64,000 nt of DNA from Gluconacetobacter diazotrophicus PA1 5 (GTDB lineage: Bacteria; Pseudomonadota; Alphaproteobacteria; Acetobacterales; Acetobacteraceae): NCBI RefSeq assembly GCF_000067045.1, contig NC_010125.1, positions 2,718,001 through 2,782,000 of the forward strand. Reading direction: 5' to 3'. Positions 57,511 to 64,000 of the stretch are shown here, piece by piece (position 1 is the first letter of the stretch; the number at the start of each line of letters is the position of its first letter). A program made the position numbers and the translations under genes. Below the pieces are notes generated by a model. It was not told the DNA's origin. It saw nothing but the letters and a program-made list of their open reading frames with translations, and made no database searches.

Positions 57511-57834
57511 TTTCGTCTCCTGCGATGGGGTGGATACCACCCAACGGGCGAAGGCCGGTCAGGTTGACCTTCTTTTTCAGGTCGCTCCCCGGCGGGCGGG
57601 CGTATGCGTCTCCTTCCCACCTGGCGCATGGCGGCGTTGCCGTATCGGCCGGAACGAATGTCCGCGGCCTGCGTATGCAAAAGAGTGCCAACCAATGGGC
57701 CGCCGCCGGACATGTGCCTGCGGAGAGATCTTGCCCGCATCGTCCCCCGACAGAATTCCGGGGGCAGATGCCGCTTGTCCGGGCGGCGACGTCATGTCGT
57801 CCCGTGGCGGTTTCGCAGCACGAAAGGAGTGCCG
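57511..57834. promoter_or_regulatory. Divergent region between two SDR genes with two palindromes
   Basis: This 324-bp gap has no credible gene. GGGTGG-ATA-CCACCC (57528-57542) and GGTCA-GGT-TGACC (57557-57569) are near-perfect dyads just upstream of the minus-strand SDR start, with centres about 28 bp apart. They are candidate operators. An AAAGGAG ribosome site precedes the plus-strand start at 57835. Confidence 0.45.
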
Positions 57835-58853
57835 ATGACTGACGACAGCAACAACCGGAACCATGATTCGTCGCGCCGCCGGCTGATCCAAGCCGCCGGC
57901 GTTGCGGCCGTGGCGGGCGCGTCGGGCTTCGGTCAGCGTGCAGCCGCAGCCGACGCACCGACTGCGGCCGCCGTCCCGCTTGCCGATCCCCGGGGACTGT
58001 TTCCACACGCCCCGTTCAAGGCGCAACCGCAGCCGTGGCCCGGCCTGGCATCGAAGATGGACCCGCGTCCCGACCATGGGAGCACAGCTACCGGGGCAGC
58101 GGACGCCTTGCCGGACGGAAAGCCCTGATTACCGGAGGAGATTCCGGCCTGGGCCGCGCCGCCGCGATCGCCTATGCGCGGGAAGGCGCCGACGTCGCCA
58201 TCAATTACCTGCCGCAGGAGGAAAGTGATGCACGGGACGTCCAGGCGCTGGTGCAGCAGGCGGGACGCAAGTTCGTGGGGCTGACGGGCGATATCCGGAA
58301 CGAGGCATTCTGCCAGGACCTCATCGCCCGCGCCGCGACGGAACTGGGCGGCCTGGACATCTTCGTGAATTGCGCGGGACGGCAGCACACGCATGACGAT
58401 ATCCTTGAAGTCAGCACCGAGGATTTCGATTGGACGCTCCGAACCAATCTCTATGCGCTCTTCTGGCTGACCAAGGCGGCGATCCCGCGCATGAAGCCCG
58501 GATCAGCCATCATCTTCACCGCCTCGACGAATGCCTACAATCCATCGAGCAACATTCTTGATTATTCGATCACGAAGGCAGGAATCGCCAACTTCGCGAA
58601 AGGATTGGCGAAGCAGCTTGTCAGGCGCGGCATCAGGGTCAACGCCATCGCACCCGGCCCATTCTGGACCCCGCTGCAGGTCAGTGGTGGCCAGACGATA
58701 GAAAATGTCGAGAAATTCGGCACCGACGTGCCGATGGGCCGCCCGGGACAGCCGGCCGAAATCGCGCCCGTCTATGTACAACTGGCCTCCGCCGAAGCCA
58801 GCTACATGACGGGCCAGGTCGTCGGCGTGAATGGAGGGGTCGGACTGCCATAA
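57835..58853 (+). pseudogene. Tat-exported YghA-type SDR gene with a single-base frameshift
   Basis: The first 82 codons (ATG at 57835, strong AAAGGAG site) encode a twin-arginine signal (DSSRRRLIQAAGVAAVAG) and the usual YghA lead-in PWPGLASKMDPRPDHG. Family homology then continues in another frame: EHSYRGSGRLAGRKALITGG, Tyr-Lys motif YSITKAG, and end MTGQVVGVNGGVGLP. The shift is at the GGG at 58078-58080; one extra G would restore the whole reading frame. A GTG at 58035 could start a 272-residue cytoplasmic SDR that lacks the signal. A sequencing error in a G run is also possible. Confidence 0.8.
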
Positions 58854-58892
58854 TGGCGGCCGCGCCGATCATCTGTTTCGAGAGGATATCCA

Positions 58893-60407
58893 GTGACGCA
58901 AGACAGTCCATATCGCCGTGACGCGCCGTGGCACGACGTCGCGCCCCTTGAAGATCTCGATCCCGCCATTGCGCGCCGTGTGGAGGTCGAGGGTCACCCG
59001 GTGCTTCTGCTTCAGCGGGAGAACGGGCAGGTGCGTGCCCTTGCCGCGGAATGCCCGCATAAGGGCGCGCCGCTGGAAAAGGGTGTCGTATGCGGCGACC
59101 GGCTGGTCTGCCCATGGCACAAGGCGATCTTTTCGGTCGAGGATGGGCGGCTGCTCGAGCCCCTTGCCCTTGATCCTCTGGCATCCTACCCGACCGAGAT
59201 CCGCGACGGGCGCGTCCTTGTCTCCCTCGGCGCACGCCCGCTATCGTCCGGGACCGAGGGGCCGGCGCAGAGCGTCCTGATCGTGGGGGCCGGAGCCGCC
59301 GGTGTCGCCGCCGCTGTCTCGCTGCGCGAATTCGGCTTTGCCGGCTCGGTGACCATGGTCGATAGTCAGGATGCGGCGCCTTACGATCGCACGGCGCTGA
59401 CCAAGGCCGTACTGGCCGGCAAGGCCGACGGTGACATGCCCCCGTTACTGCGTCCGGACGGCTTCTGGACCGATCACGGCATCGATCGCGTCGTGGGCCT
59501 GGTCGTGGCACTGGATGCGCCGTCGCGCGCCATCACGCTGGCGGACGGGCGGGTTCTGGCGGCCGATCATGTGCTGCTTGCCCCCGGCTCCACTCCCCGC
59601 CCCCTGGACGTACCCGGTGCCGATCTGCCGGGCGTATTCACGCTTCGGCAGACAGTCGATGCACAGCGAATGCTCGCGGCCTGTCCTCCGAACGGACGGG
59701 TCGTGATCAGCGGGGGAAATTTCATCGGCATGGAGGCCGCCGCATCGCTGACATCCCGGGGCATGCAGGTAACGATCATCGCACCGGACGATATCCCGTT
59801 CGCGAAAATGTTCGGCCGCGAGGTCGGCGCGCGGCTGCGGCGCCTGCATGAGGAAAACGGCGTGGTCTACAGCGGTGGACGACGCATCGTCGGAATGGAG
59901 GGAGACCAGCGTGTCGAGAGGGTCTCTCTCGACGACGGTACCAGTCTGGAAGACGAAATCGTCCTGGTGGGTGTCGGCGTGCAACCCGCTACCGGTTTCG
60001 CGGCGGCACTGGCGGCCCCGGATGGCGGCATCGATGTCGACGACCGCATGCAGGCCCTTCCCGGCATCTCCGTCGCCGGGGACTGTGCACGCATCACGCA
60101 TGGCGACAGCCGCGTCCGGATCGAGCACTGGCGCTCGGCACAGGTGCAGGGCCGTCAGGCCGCGCGGACGATCACGGGTCGATCCGGGCCTTCGCGTTTT
60201 CTTCCCTGGTTCTGGACCCAGCAATTCGGAAGCAAGATCGAATATGCGGGCTATCATGAACCATTCGACGACGTGACCATCGAAGGCGATCTGGACGCGC
60301 TTCATTTCGTTGCGCGTCTGGCCCGGAACGGCCGCTGCGTCGGCCTGGTCACGGCGGGACGTCCGGACGTGACGGCGCACGCCGTGCTGTCCGGCAGGCT
60401 GGAGTAA
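58893..60407 (+). CDS. Rieske-domain FAD/NAD oxidoreductase (AIFM3/ferredoxin-reductase-like)
   Basis: This 504-residue fusion protein has an N-terminal Rieske domain (residues 1-110) with both iron-sulfur motifs, CPHKGAPL and CPWHKAIF. A ferredoxin-reductase-like flavoprotein follows: FAD loop VLIVGAGAAGVAAAVSL, PYDRTALTKAVLAGKADG, NAD loop VVISGGNFIGMEAA and the FAD-closing VAGDCARI. It probably moves electrons between NAD(P)H and an iron-sulfur or thiol partner. The start is a GTG at 58893 with an AGAGGA site. It follows the frameshifted SDR by 39 bp. Confidence 0.9.
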   Translation: MTQDSPYRRDAPWHDVAPLEDLDPAIARRVEVEGHPVLLLQRENGQVRALAAECPHKGAPLEKGVVCGDRLVCPWHKAIFSVEDGRLLEPLALDPLASYPTEIRDGRVLVSLGARPLSSGTEGPAQSVLIVGAGAAGVAAAVSLREFGFAGSVTMVDSQDAAPYDRTALTKAVLAGKADGDMPPLLRPDGFWTDHGIDRVVGLVVALDAPSRAITLADGRVLAADHVLLAPGSTPRPLDVPGADLPGVFTLRQTVDAQRMLAACPPNGRVVISGGNFIGMEAAASLTSRGMQVTIIAPDDIPFAKMFGREVGARLRRLHEENGVVYSGGRRIVGMEGDQRVERVSLDDGTSLEDEIVLVGVGVQPATGFAAALAAPDGGIDVDDRMQALPGISVAGDCARITHGDSRVRIEHWRSAQVQGRQAARTITGRSGPSRFLPWFWTQQFGSKIEYAGYHEPFDDVTIEGDLDALHFVARLARNGRCVGLVTAGRPDVTAHAVLSGRLE

Positions 60408-60470
60408 GGGCGCCACCAGTACGCGCCCGCCAAGAACATTCACAGGAATAGACAATAGCAGGAGGTTGGC

Positions 60471-60842
60471 ATGACCAACGACAAAACATCCATCGCGACC
60501 AGCGCCATCAGCAAAGTTTCCGACGTCGTGACGGGGGCGGCCGGCGACCATTCGGGTCTGTCCAGTCTCCTTGGCGCATATCTCGTTTCAACCGGGAAGG
60601 ACGGCTTGATGACGCGTGCCAGAAACGTCGGCGTCGAAGCGGAAGTCAAGGAATGGTTGATGGAACGCCTGCCGCAGGAAACGTCCGAGGAGACCGTTAC
60701 GGCTCTGGTGCCCGAGGATATCCTCGACACCTTTGCCTCGCAGACCGGCCTGACGAAATCGGCCACGGTTCAGGCGTTGCAGGAACAGTTGCCGCAGGCA
60801 ACACACAAGCTGCGCGCGCACGAAGATTTCGTCAGGGCCTGA
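60471..60842 (+). CDS. YidB-like (DUF937-type) small protein
   Basis: This 123-residue protein has the helical pattern of the YidB/DUF937 family: a glycine-rich GLSSLLGAYLVSTGKDGLM start, an ARNVGVEAEVKEWL central part, and TVTALVPEDILDTFASQTGLTKSATVQALQEQLPQATHKL at the end. Family function is unknown. It has an AGGAGG ribosome site. It follows the Rieske-FAD gene by 63 bp and is probably co-regulated. Confidence 0.72.
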   Translation: MTNDKTSIATSAISKVSDVVTGAAGDHSGLSSLLGAYLVSTGKDGLMTRARNVGVEAEVKEWLMERLPQETSEETVTALVPEDILDTFASQTGLTKSATVQALQEQLPQATHKLRAHEDFVRA

Positions 60843-61106
60843 CCGGAAAGGCACCGACAGTCATCAAGGCCGCTCCGCCACCATGTCCGGAGCACCGCCC
60901 TGTCGGGCCTTCCACAATCATCATACCGGTGCCAGTCCACAGCAGATCGCGTGAACTGCGTAGCTGTCGCAGCAGGAATTGAAGGTATCGGACGGATTTT
61001 TCTGATCAATAATAAGAATTTGCCAATAAACGCCCATCCAGGTTGCATGCAACCTTTCGCCATCACGACGTTACGAATTCATGTCTCAGACGAAGGGAAC
61101 CCGGCC

Positions 61107-61670
61107 ATGACCATTGATACGAAGAATGCTTTCCTCTCCGACGTGAAGACCCTGCGCGAACGGGCGCAGAAGTCTCTCGATGACGGAGCCGTAATGCCGT
61201 CCTACAAGGGGGACGTAAAGAAGACGATCGAGCTTCTTCAGGCGGTCGTCGCCACCGAACTTGTCTGTGTCCTGCGCTACACCATGCATTCCATTTCGGT
61301 CGAGGGCCTGACCAGCGAGAGCGTGGGCCGCGAGTTTGCCGAACACGCAGCGTCCGAGCGCAAGCACATGCTGGCGGCGGCTCAGCGGATTGACCAGCTT
61401 GGCGGGGTCCCGAACTTCAATCCGGAAGGACTGGCCACACGCTCGGCGACGGAATACGGCAACGGTGGGAATCTCGTCGAGATGGTCAAGCAGGACCTGA
61501 TCGCCGAGCGCGTCGTGATCGAGCATTATCAGGAGCTTATCCGCTATTTCGGCGATGACGATCCGACCACCCGCATCATGCTCGAAGGATTCCTGGCGGA
61601 CGAGGAAGACCATGCCACCGACCTCCACGACCTGCTGGTGGCCCATGAAGGTGTTCCGTTCCTCTCCTGA
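61107..61670 (+). CDS. Ferritin-like / bacterioferritin-type protein
   Basis: This 187-residue protein has a four-helix di-iron fold. Metal-ligand motifs are in ATELVCVLRYTMH, EFAEHAASERKHM, LIAERVVIEHYQE and ADEEDHATDLHDLL. The segment IDQLGGVPNFNPEGLATRS is shared with a bacterioferritin-like group. It may store iron or protect DNA against peroxide. The ATG at 61107 has an AAGGGA site; an upstream in-frame ATG at 61047 lacks one. Confidence 0.85.
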   Translation: MTIDTKNAFLSDVKTLRERAQKSLDDGAVMPSYKGDVKKTIELLQAVVATELVCVLRYTMHSISVEGLTSESVGREFAEHAASERKHMLAAAQRIDQLGGVPNFNPEGLATRSATEYGNGGNLVEMVKQDLIAERVVIEHYQELIRYFGDDDPTTRIMLEGFLADEEDHATDLHDLLVAHEGVPFLS

Positions 61671-61700
61671 CCGGCCCTGATCGGTTTCATCCTCCGGGCC

Positions 61701-61904
61701 TCAGACTCGGTGCTGGCCGACGATCTTCGACTTCAGGGTGTCTTCGATCAGTCGGGCTACCGTGGCGTCGGAATAGGTGTAGCCGAAACCGACGCGCTCG
61801 CCCGCCTGGACATGCACGATGATGATCGCCGCTTCCGGTCCGTCCGTCGGAAGGGTAAAGGCTTGCGCCGTGACGCCGTCGATCTGGAAGTCCGGACGAC
61901 TCAC
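61701..61904 (-). pseudogene. N-terminal fragment of an enolase-superfamily (MR/MLE) gene
   Basis: The 67-codon frame starts FQIDGVTAQAFTLPTDGPEA and continues IIIVHVQAGERVGFGYTYSD and ARLIEDTLKSKIVG, the typical capping-domain start of a mandelate racemase-like enzyme. The catalytic barrel is missing. A short internal segment expected after GPEA also seems lost. Its start overlaps the preceding fragment's stop by 4 bp, so the two were once an operon. Confidence 0.65.
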
Positions 61905-62056
61905 GGCTTCCGGGACGGCAGGATCGAAGCCAGCATTTCCTTGGCCGAACCGAGAATGACGCTTGTACGCTCGGGCTCGGCAGGAAGCGAGGACAGGAAT
62001 TCCCTGGCCTGCTGCAACGTGATGTGCGGCGGCAGGGGCGGCACGTTGGGATCGGT
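61901..62056 (-). pseudogene. C-terminal fragment of a thiamine-diphosphate enzyme
   Basis: About 50 codons encode DPNVPPLPPHITLQQAREFL and then a variable tail ending SILPSRKP. This matches the last domain of pyruvate-oxidase/acetolactate-synthase-like enzymes. Upstream the match ends where an IS5-type transposase scrap begins (62065). Confidence 0.6.
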
Positions 62057-62064
62057 GCGCGCTT

Positions 62065-62166
62065 CACGTGGCCCAGAACCTGTCAGGCAGACGATCTTCC
62101 ATCGATGGTCGCACCACGCGCCATCCCGGCTACGCAATCAGCCAGCGCATCCGCAAGCGGGTTGAG
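62065..62166 (+). pseudogene. C-terminal scrap of an IS5-type transposase
   Basis: The plus strand encodes HVAQNLSGRRSSIDGRTTRH and GYAISQRIRKRVED, a conserved block of IS5-superfamily transposases. It is truncated at both ends. It separates the TPP-enzyme fragment from the IS256-family element and probably caused the truncation. Confidence 0.65.
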
Positions 62167-62290
62167 GATCGATCTCATGAAATCGGATGTCGAGCGTCCT
62201 GCACACGTGGCCGATCTCAAGTCTCTTTCGATGAGGGCTGTGTCCCGAGGTGTGGTGTAGGAGCACCGTTCCTCGAAGGGTTCGAGGTTA

Positions 62291-62405
62291 TCAGGCGGCC
62301 ACGGCGGGCAGGCTGATTGTGGGATTATGGCTGATGGCGGCCAGTCCTTCCAGCGTCATGTAACGTCGGCAGACCGCCCACTCGTCGTTCTGTTCGAGCA
62401 TCAGC
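62291..62405 (-). pseudogene. IS256-family transposase, C-terminal part
   Basis: It encodes LMLEQNDEWAVCRRYMTLEG and ends ISLPAVAA, the normal IS256-family tail. Joined to the upstream part after removal of one CATCAGC copy, it reads VGALM-LEQNDEW in frame. The gene was therefore intact before the second element landed. Confidence 0.85.
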
Positions 62406-63631
62406 TGTAGAAGTTTGCACTTAATCTGACGGACGGCTTGAAGTGGCCGGCGTGGATGCTACGCGTTCATGTGGTGTTCGACGTGGCGCCCGATATCTTT
62501 TTCGCGGGCGTGGTGGGCTGCGTCAAGGAAGGTTTGCATCGGGGTTTTGCCGAAGCAGTATCGTCCCTGGTGGGTGCGATTGCGGTTGAAGTCATCCATC
62601 CATTCGTCGAGGTCTGCCTGGAGTTCGTGGATGCTGTCGTAGATCTTGCGGCGAAAAGTGACACGATAGAACTCGTCGAGCATGGTCTTGTGGAAGCGCT
62701 CGACGATGCCGTTGGTCTGCGGGCTGCGCGCCTTGGTGCGGGTATGGTCGATGTTCTCCACCGCCAGATAGAGTTCGTATTCATGGCGGTCATGAGAGCC
62801 GCAGAATTCGGTGCCCCGGTCGGTCAGCACGCGCTGGAGCGGGAGATCGTGCAGCTCGAAGAAGGGGATGACGCGGTCGTTGAGCAGGTCGGCAGCGGTA
62901 ACCGGGGTCTTGCGATCATAGAGCTTGGCGAAGCCGACCTTGCTGTAGGTATCGACGAAGGTCTGCTGGTAGACGCGACCGACGCCCTTCAGGGGTGCCG
63001 ACATAGAAGGTATCCTGGGCGCCGCAATAGCCGGGACTTCGGTCTCGACTCGCCCCAGGCCTCCTTGTCGGCCTTGGCCTTCTCCAGGGCCGCGCTGGCT
63101 TTCGGTGAGGATCAGCCGTTCCTGGGCCATCTTGGCTTCGAGCGCCTTGAGGCGGAGCTTCATGGTAGCGAGGTCGTGGCGCAGCCAGATGCTGCGCACC
63201 CCGAAAGGAGAGACGGTGACGCCGCGCTTGAGCAGTTCGTTGGCCACGCGGGCCTGGCCCCAGGCCGGTTGTTCGATGGCGATCGCGACCACTGCTTCCT
63301 CAACCGCCGGCTCGACGCGGTTTTTCAGCAAGGGTTTGCGGCGGGAGAGTTCCTGGAGCGCGATTTCGCCGCCTTTGTCGTAGAGCTCCTTGAAGCGGTA
63401 GAAGCTGTCGCGCGAATACCCCATCATCTTGCAGGCCTGGGAGACGTTGCCCAGTTGCTTCGATAGTTCCAGCAGGCCAACTTTGGCGCGGATGATCTTC
63501 TGGTCACGGGTCATGAGGATATCCTCCGATGGCTGCGGCGGGGGCTGCGTCGCCCGGCCACTCCGCCCCCGCCGCAGCCCTGGTTGAGCTTCAGCAGACA
63601 CCATCCGTCAGATTTAGTCGAGACTTCTACA
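62406..63631 (-). mobile_element. IS481-family insertion sequence inside the IS256 element
   Basis: This 1226-bp element has imperfect 27-bp terminal repeats (23 of 27 match) at 62406-62432 and 63605-63631. They begin TGTAGAAGT and end AATCTGACGG at the inner side; the TGT...ACA ends are usual for the family. A 7-bp target duplication CATCAGC flanks it at 62399-62405 and 63632-63638. Confidence 0.92.
62459..63514 (-). CDS. IS481-family transposase with compensated frameshifts
   Basis: This 351-residue frame is read from the ATG at 63514 (GGAGGATAT site). N-terminal helix-turn-helix: [20 protein letters not shown]. Catalytic core: [51 protein letters not shown]. Between about residues 139 and 180 the reading is scrambled ([15 protein letters not shown], then [13 protein letters not shown]). 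Family-like sequence ([28 protein letters not shown]) lies in the other frames there. Four small indels, near 63094, 63048, 63032 and 62995, add up to a multiple of three, so the frame stays open. Activity is doubtful. Confidence 0.82.
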   Translation of the reverse strand: MTRDQKIIRAKVGLLELSKQLGNVSQACKMMGYSRDSFYRFKELYDKGGEIALQELSRRKPLLKNRVEPAVEEAVVAIAIEQPAWGQARVANELLKRGVTVSPFGVRSIWLRHDLATMKLRLKALEAKMAQERLILTESQRGPGEGQGRQGGLGRVETEVPAIAAPRIPSMSAPLKGVGRVYQQTFVDTYSKVGFAKLYDRKTPVTAADLLNDRVIPFFELHDLPLQRVLTDRGTEFCGSHDRHEYELYLAVENIDHTRTKARSPQTNGIVERFHKTMLDEFYRVTFRRKIYDSIHELQADLDEWMDDFNRNRTHQGRYCFGKTPMQTFLDAAHHAREKDIGRHVEHHMNA

Positions 63632-64000
63632 CATCAGCGCGCCGACGAGGCGGATAATGGCGGCATCGTTGGGGAAAATGCCGATGACGTCGCAGCGACG
63701 CTTGATCTCCCTGTTCACCCGCTCGATCGGGTTCGTCGACGAGATTTGCGTCCAATGCTCCCGAGGAAAGCCCATGTAGGCAAGCACGTCCACTTCCGTC
63801 CGCTTCATGAATTCGGCCAGCTTCGGAAAGCCTTCGCGCAGCTTGTCGGTGACGTGCCGCCATTGGCGTGACGCATCCTCGGCGGTTTCCTGCGTGAAGA
63901 TCGTGCGCAACAGGGCCGAGATGGCAGGACGCTGCTTCGCATGGGCATGGGCGAGCGCATTGCGCAGCCAGTGCACCCGGCAGCGTTGCAGGGTCGCATT
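63632..64000 (-). pseudogene. IS256-family transposase, upstream part (partial)
   Basis: This continues from outside the window: VHWLRNALAHAHAKQRPAIS, WRHVTDKLREGFPKLAEFM and the catalytic-glutamate block STNPIERVNREIKRRCDVIG, ending FPNDAAIIRLVGALM. The frame breaks there at the IS481 left boundary (as read) and continues at 62405. Confidence 0.85.

Larger units (their letters stand above)
62235..64000 (-). mobile_element. IS256-family element, interrupted and running off the window
   Basis: The element begins near 62235 (GGGCTGTGTCCCGAGG is a likely terminal repeat, not confirmed because the other end is outside). It carries a transposase gene on the minus strand in two parts, 63632-64000 and 62291-62405. 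The parts are split by an IS481-family element at 62406-63631. Confidence 0.8.

Noticed and set aside
63514..63604. Upstream start for the IS481 transposase
   Set aside because: The added residues run into the terminal repeat and have no homology. The ATG at 63514 has a strong ribosome site.

Overview
The window is GC-rich, densely coded, accessory-type DNA. It most resembles an alphaproteobacterium of the acetic acid bacteria (Acetobacteraceae; Gluconacetobacter or a close relative). That placement is an inference from four things: the many sugar and polyol ABC transporters, an OprB-type porin, an extra groESL copy and the heavy load of insertion sequences. No rRNA, tRNA or CRISPR array was seen.

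Layout. Positions 1-3627 (minus) hold a ribose-type ABC transporter (ATPase, permease, partial binding protein). Positions 3992-9981 (plus) hold a second ribose/fructose-type transporter followed by an FGGY D-ribulokinase-like gene. An IS701-family element sits exactly at the stop codon of its binding-protein gene. Positions 10091-16716 are a polyol operon: SmoEFGK-type transporter, SDR polyol dehydrogenase and xylulokinase. It converges on an OprB porin (16806-18263). A wrecked binding-protein/permease remnant lies just before a ribitol 2-dehydrogenase (19216-19944). Together these genes read as a pentitol locus: uptake, oxidation to ribulose or xylulose, and phosphorylation into the pentose phosphate pathway.

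Positions 20322-31119 are about sulfur and stress. They carry a sulfonate/nitrate-type ABC transporter, cysE, a small ORF-groES-groEL operon, and a divergent six-gene operon. That operon is 1-Cys peroxiredoxin, a paralogue that has lost the catalytic cysteine, an RBBP9-type hydrolase, and metQ-metN-metI. The intergenic region between the last two operons is full of AT-rich palindromes.

Positions 31143-43524 are an L-fucose locus. A LacI-controlled ABC transporter with L-fucose isomerase is transcribed one way. Converging with the lacI gene is a complete six-gene oxidative L-fucose pathway (dehydrogenase, mutarotase, lactonase, fuconate dehydratase, 2-keto-3-deoxyfuconate dehydrogenase, diketo hydrolase). 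It is divergent from a FadR-type GntR regulator, with two ATTGG...CCAAT operators between them.

Positions 43576-47747 are an Lrp-type regulator divergent from putA. Positions 47915-61670 are mixed: a LysR-SDR pair with a textbook LysR box, MAPEG protein, large Lhr helicase, several SDRs (one frameshifted), a Rieske-FAD reductase, a YidB-like protein and a ferritin-like protein. Gene debris (SDR, SorC, MFS, TPP-enzyme and enolase-superfamily fragments) lies between them. The right end (62065-64000) is an IS graveyard: an IS5-type scrap, then an IS256-family element interrupted by an IS481-family element, with a 7-bp target duplication that proves the order of events.
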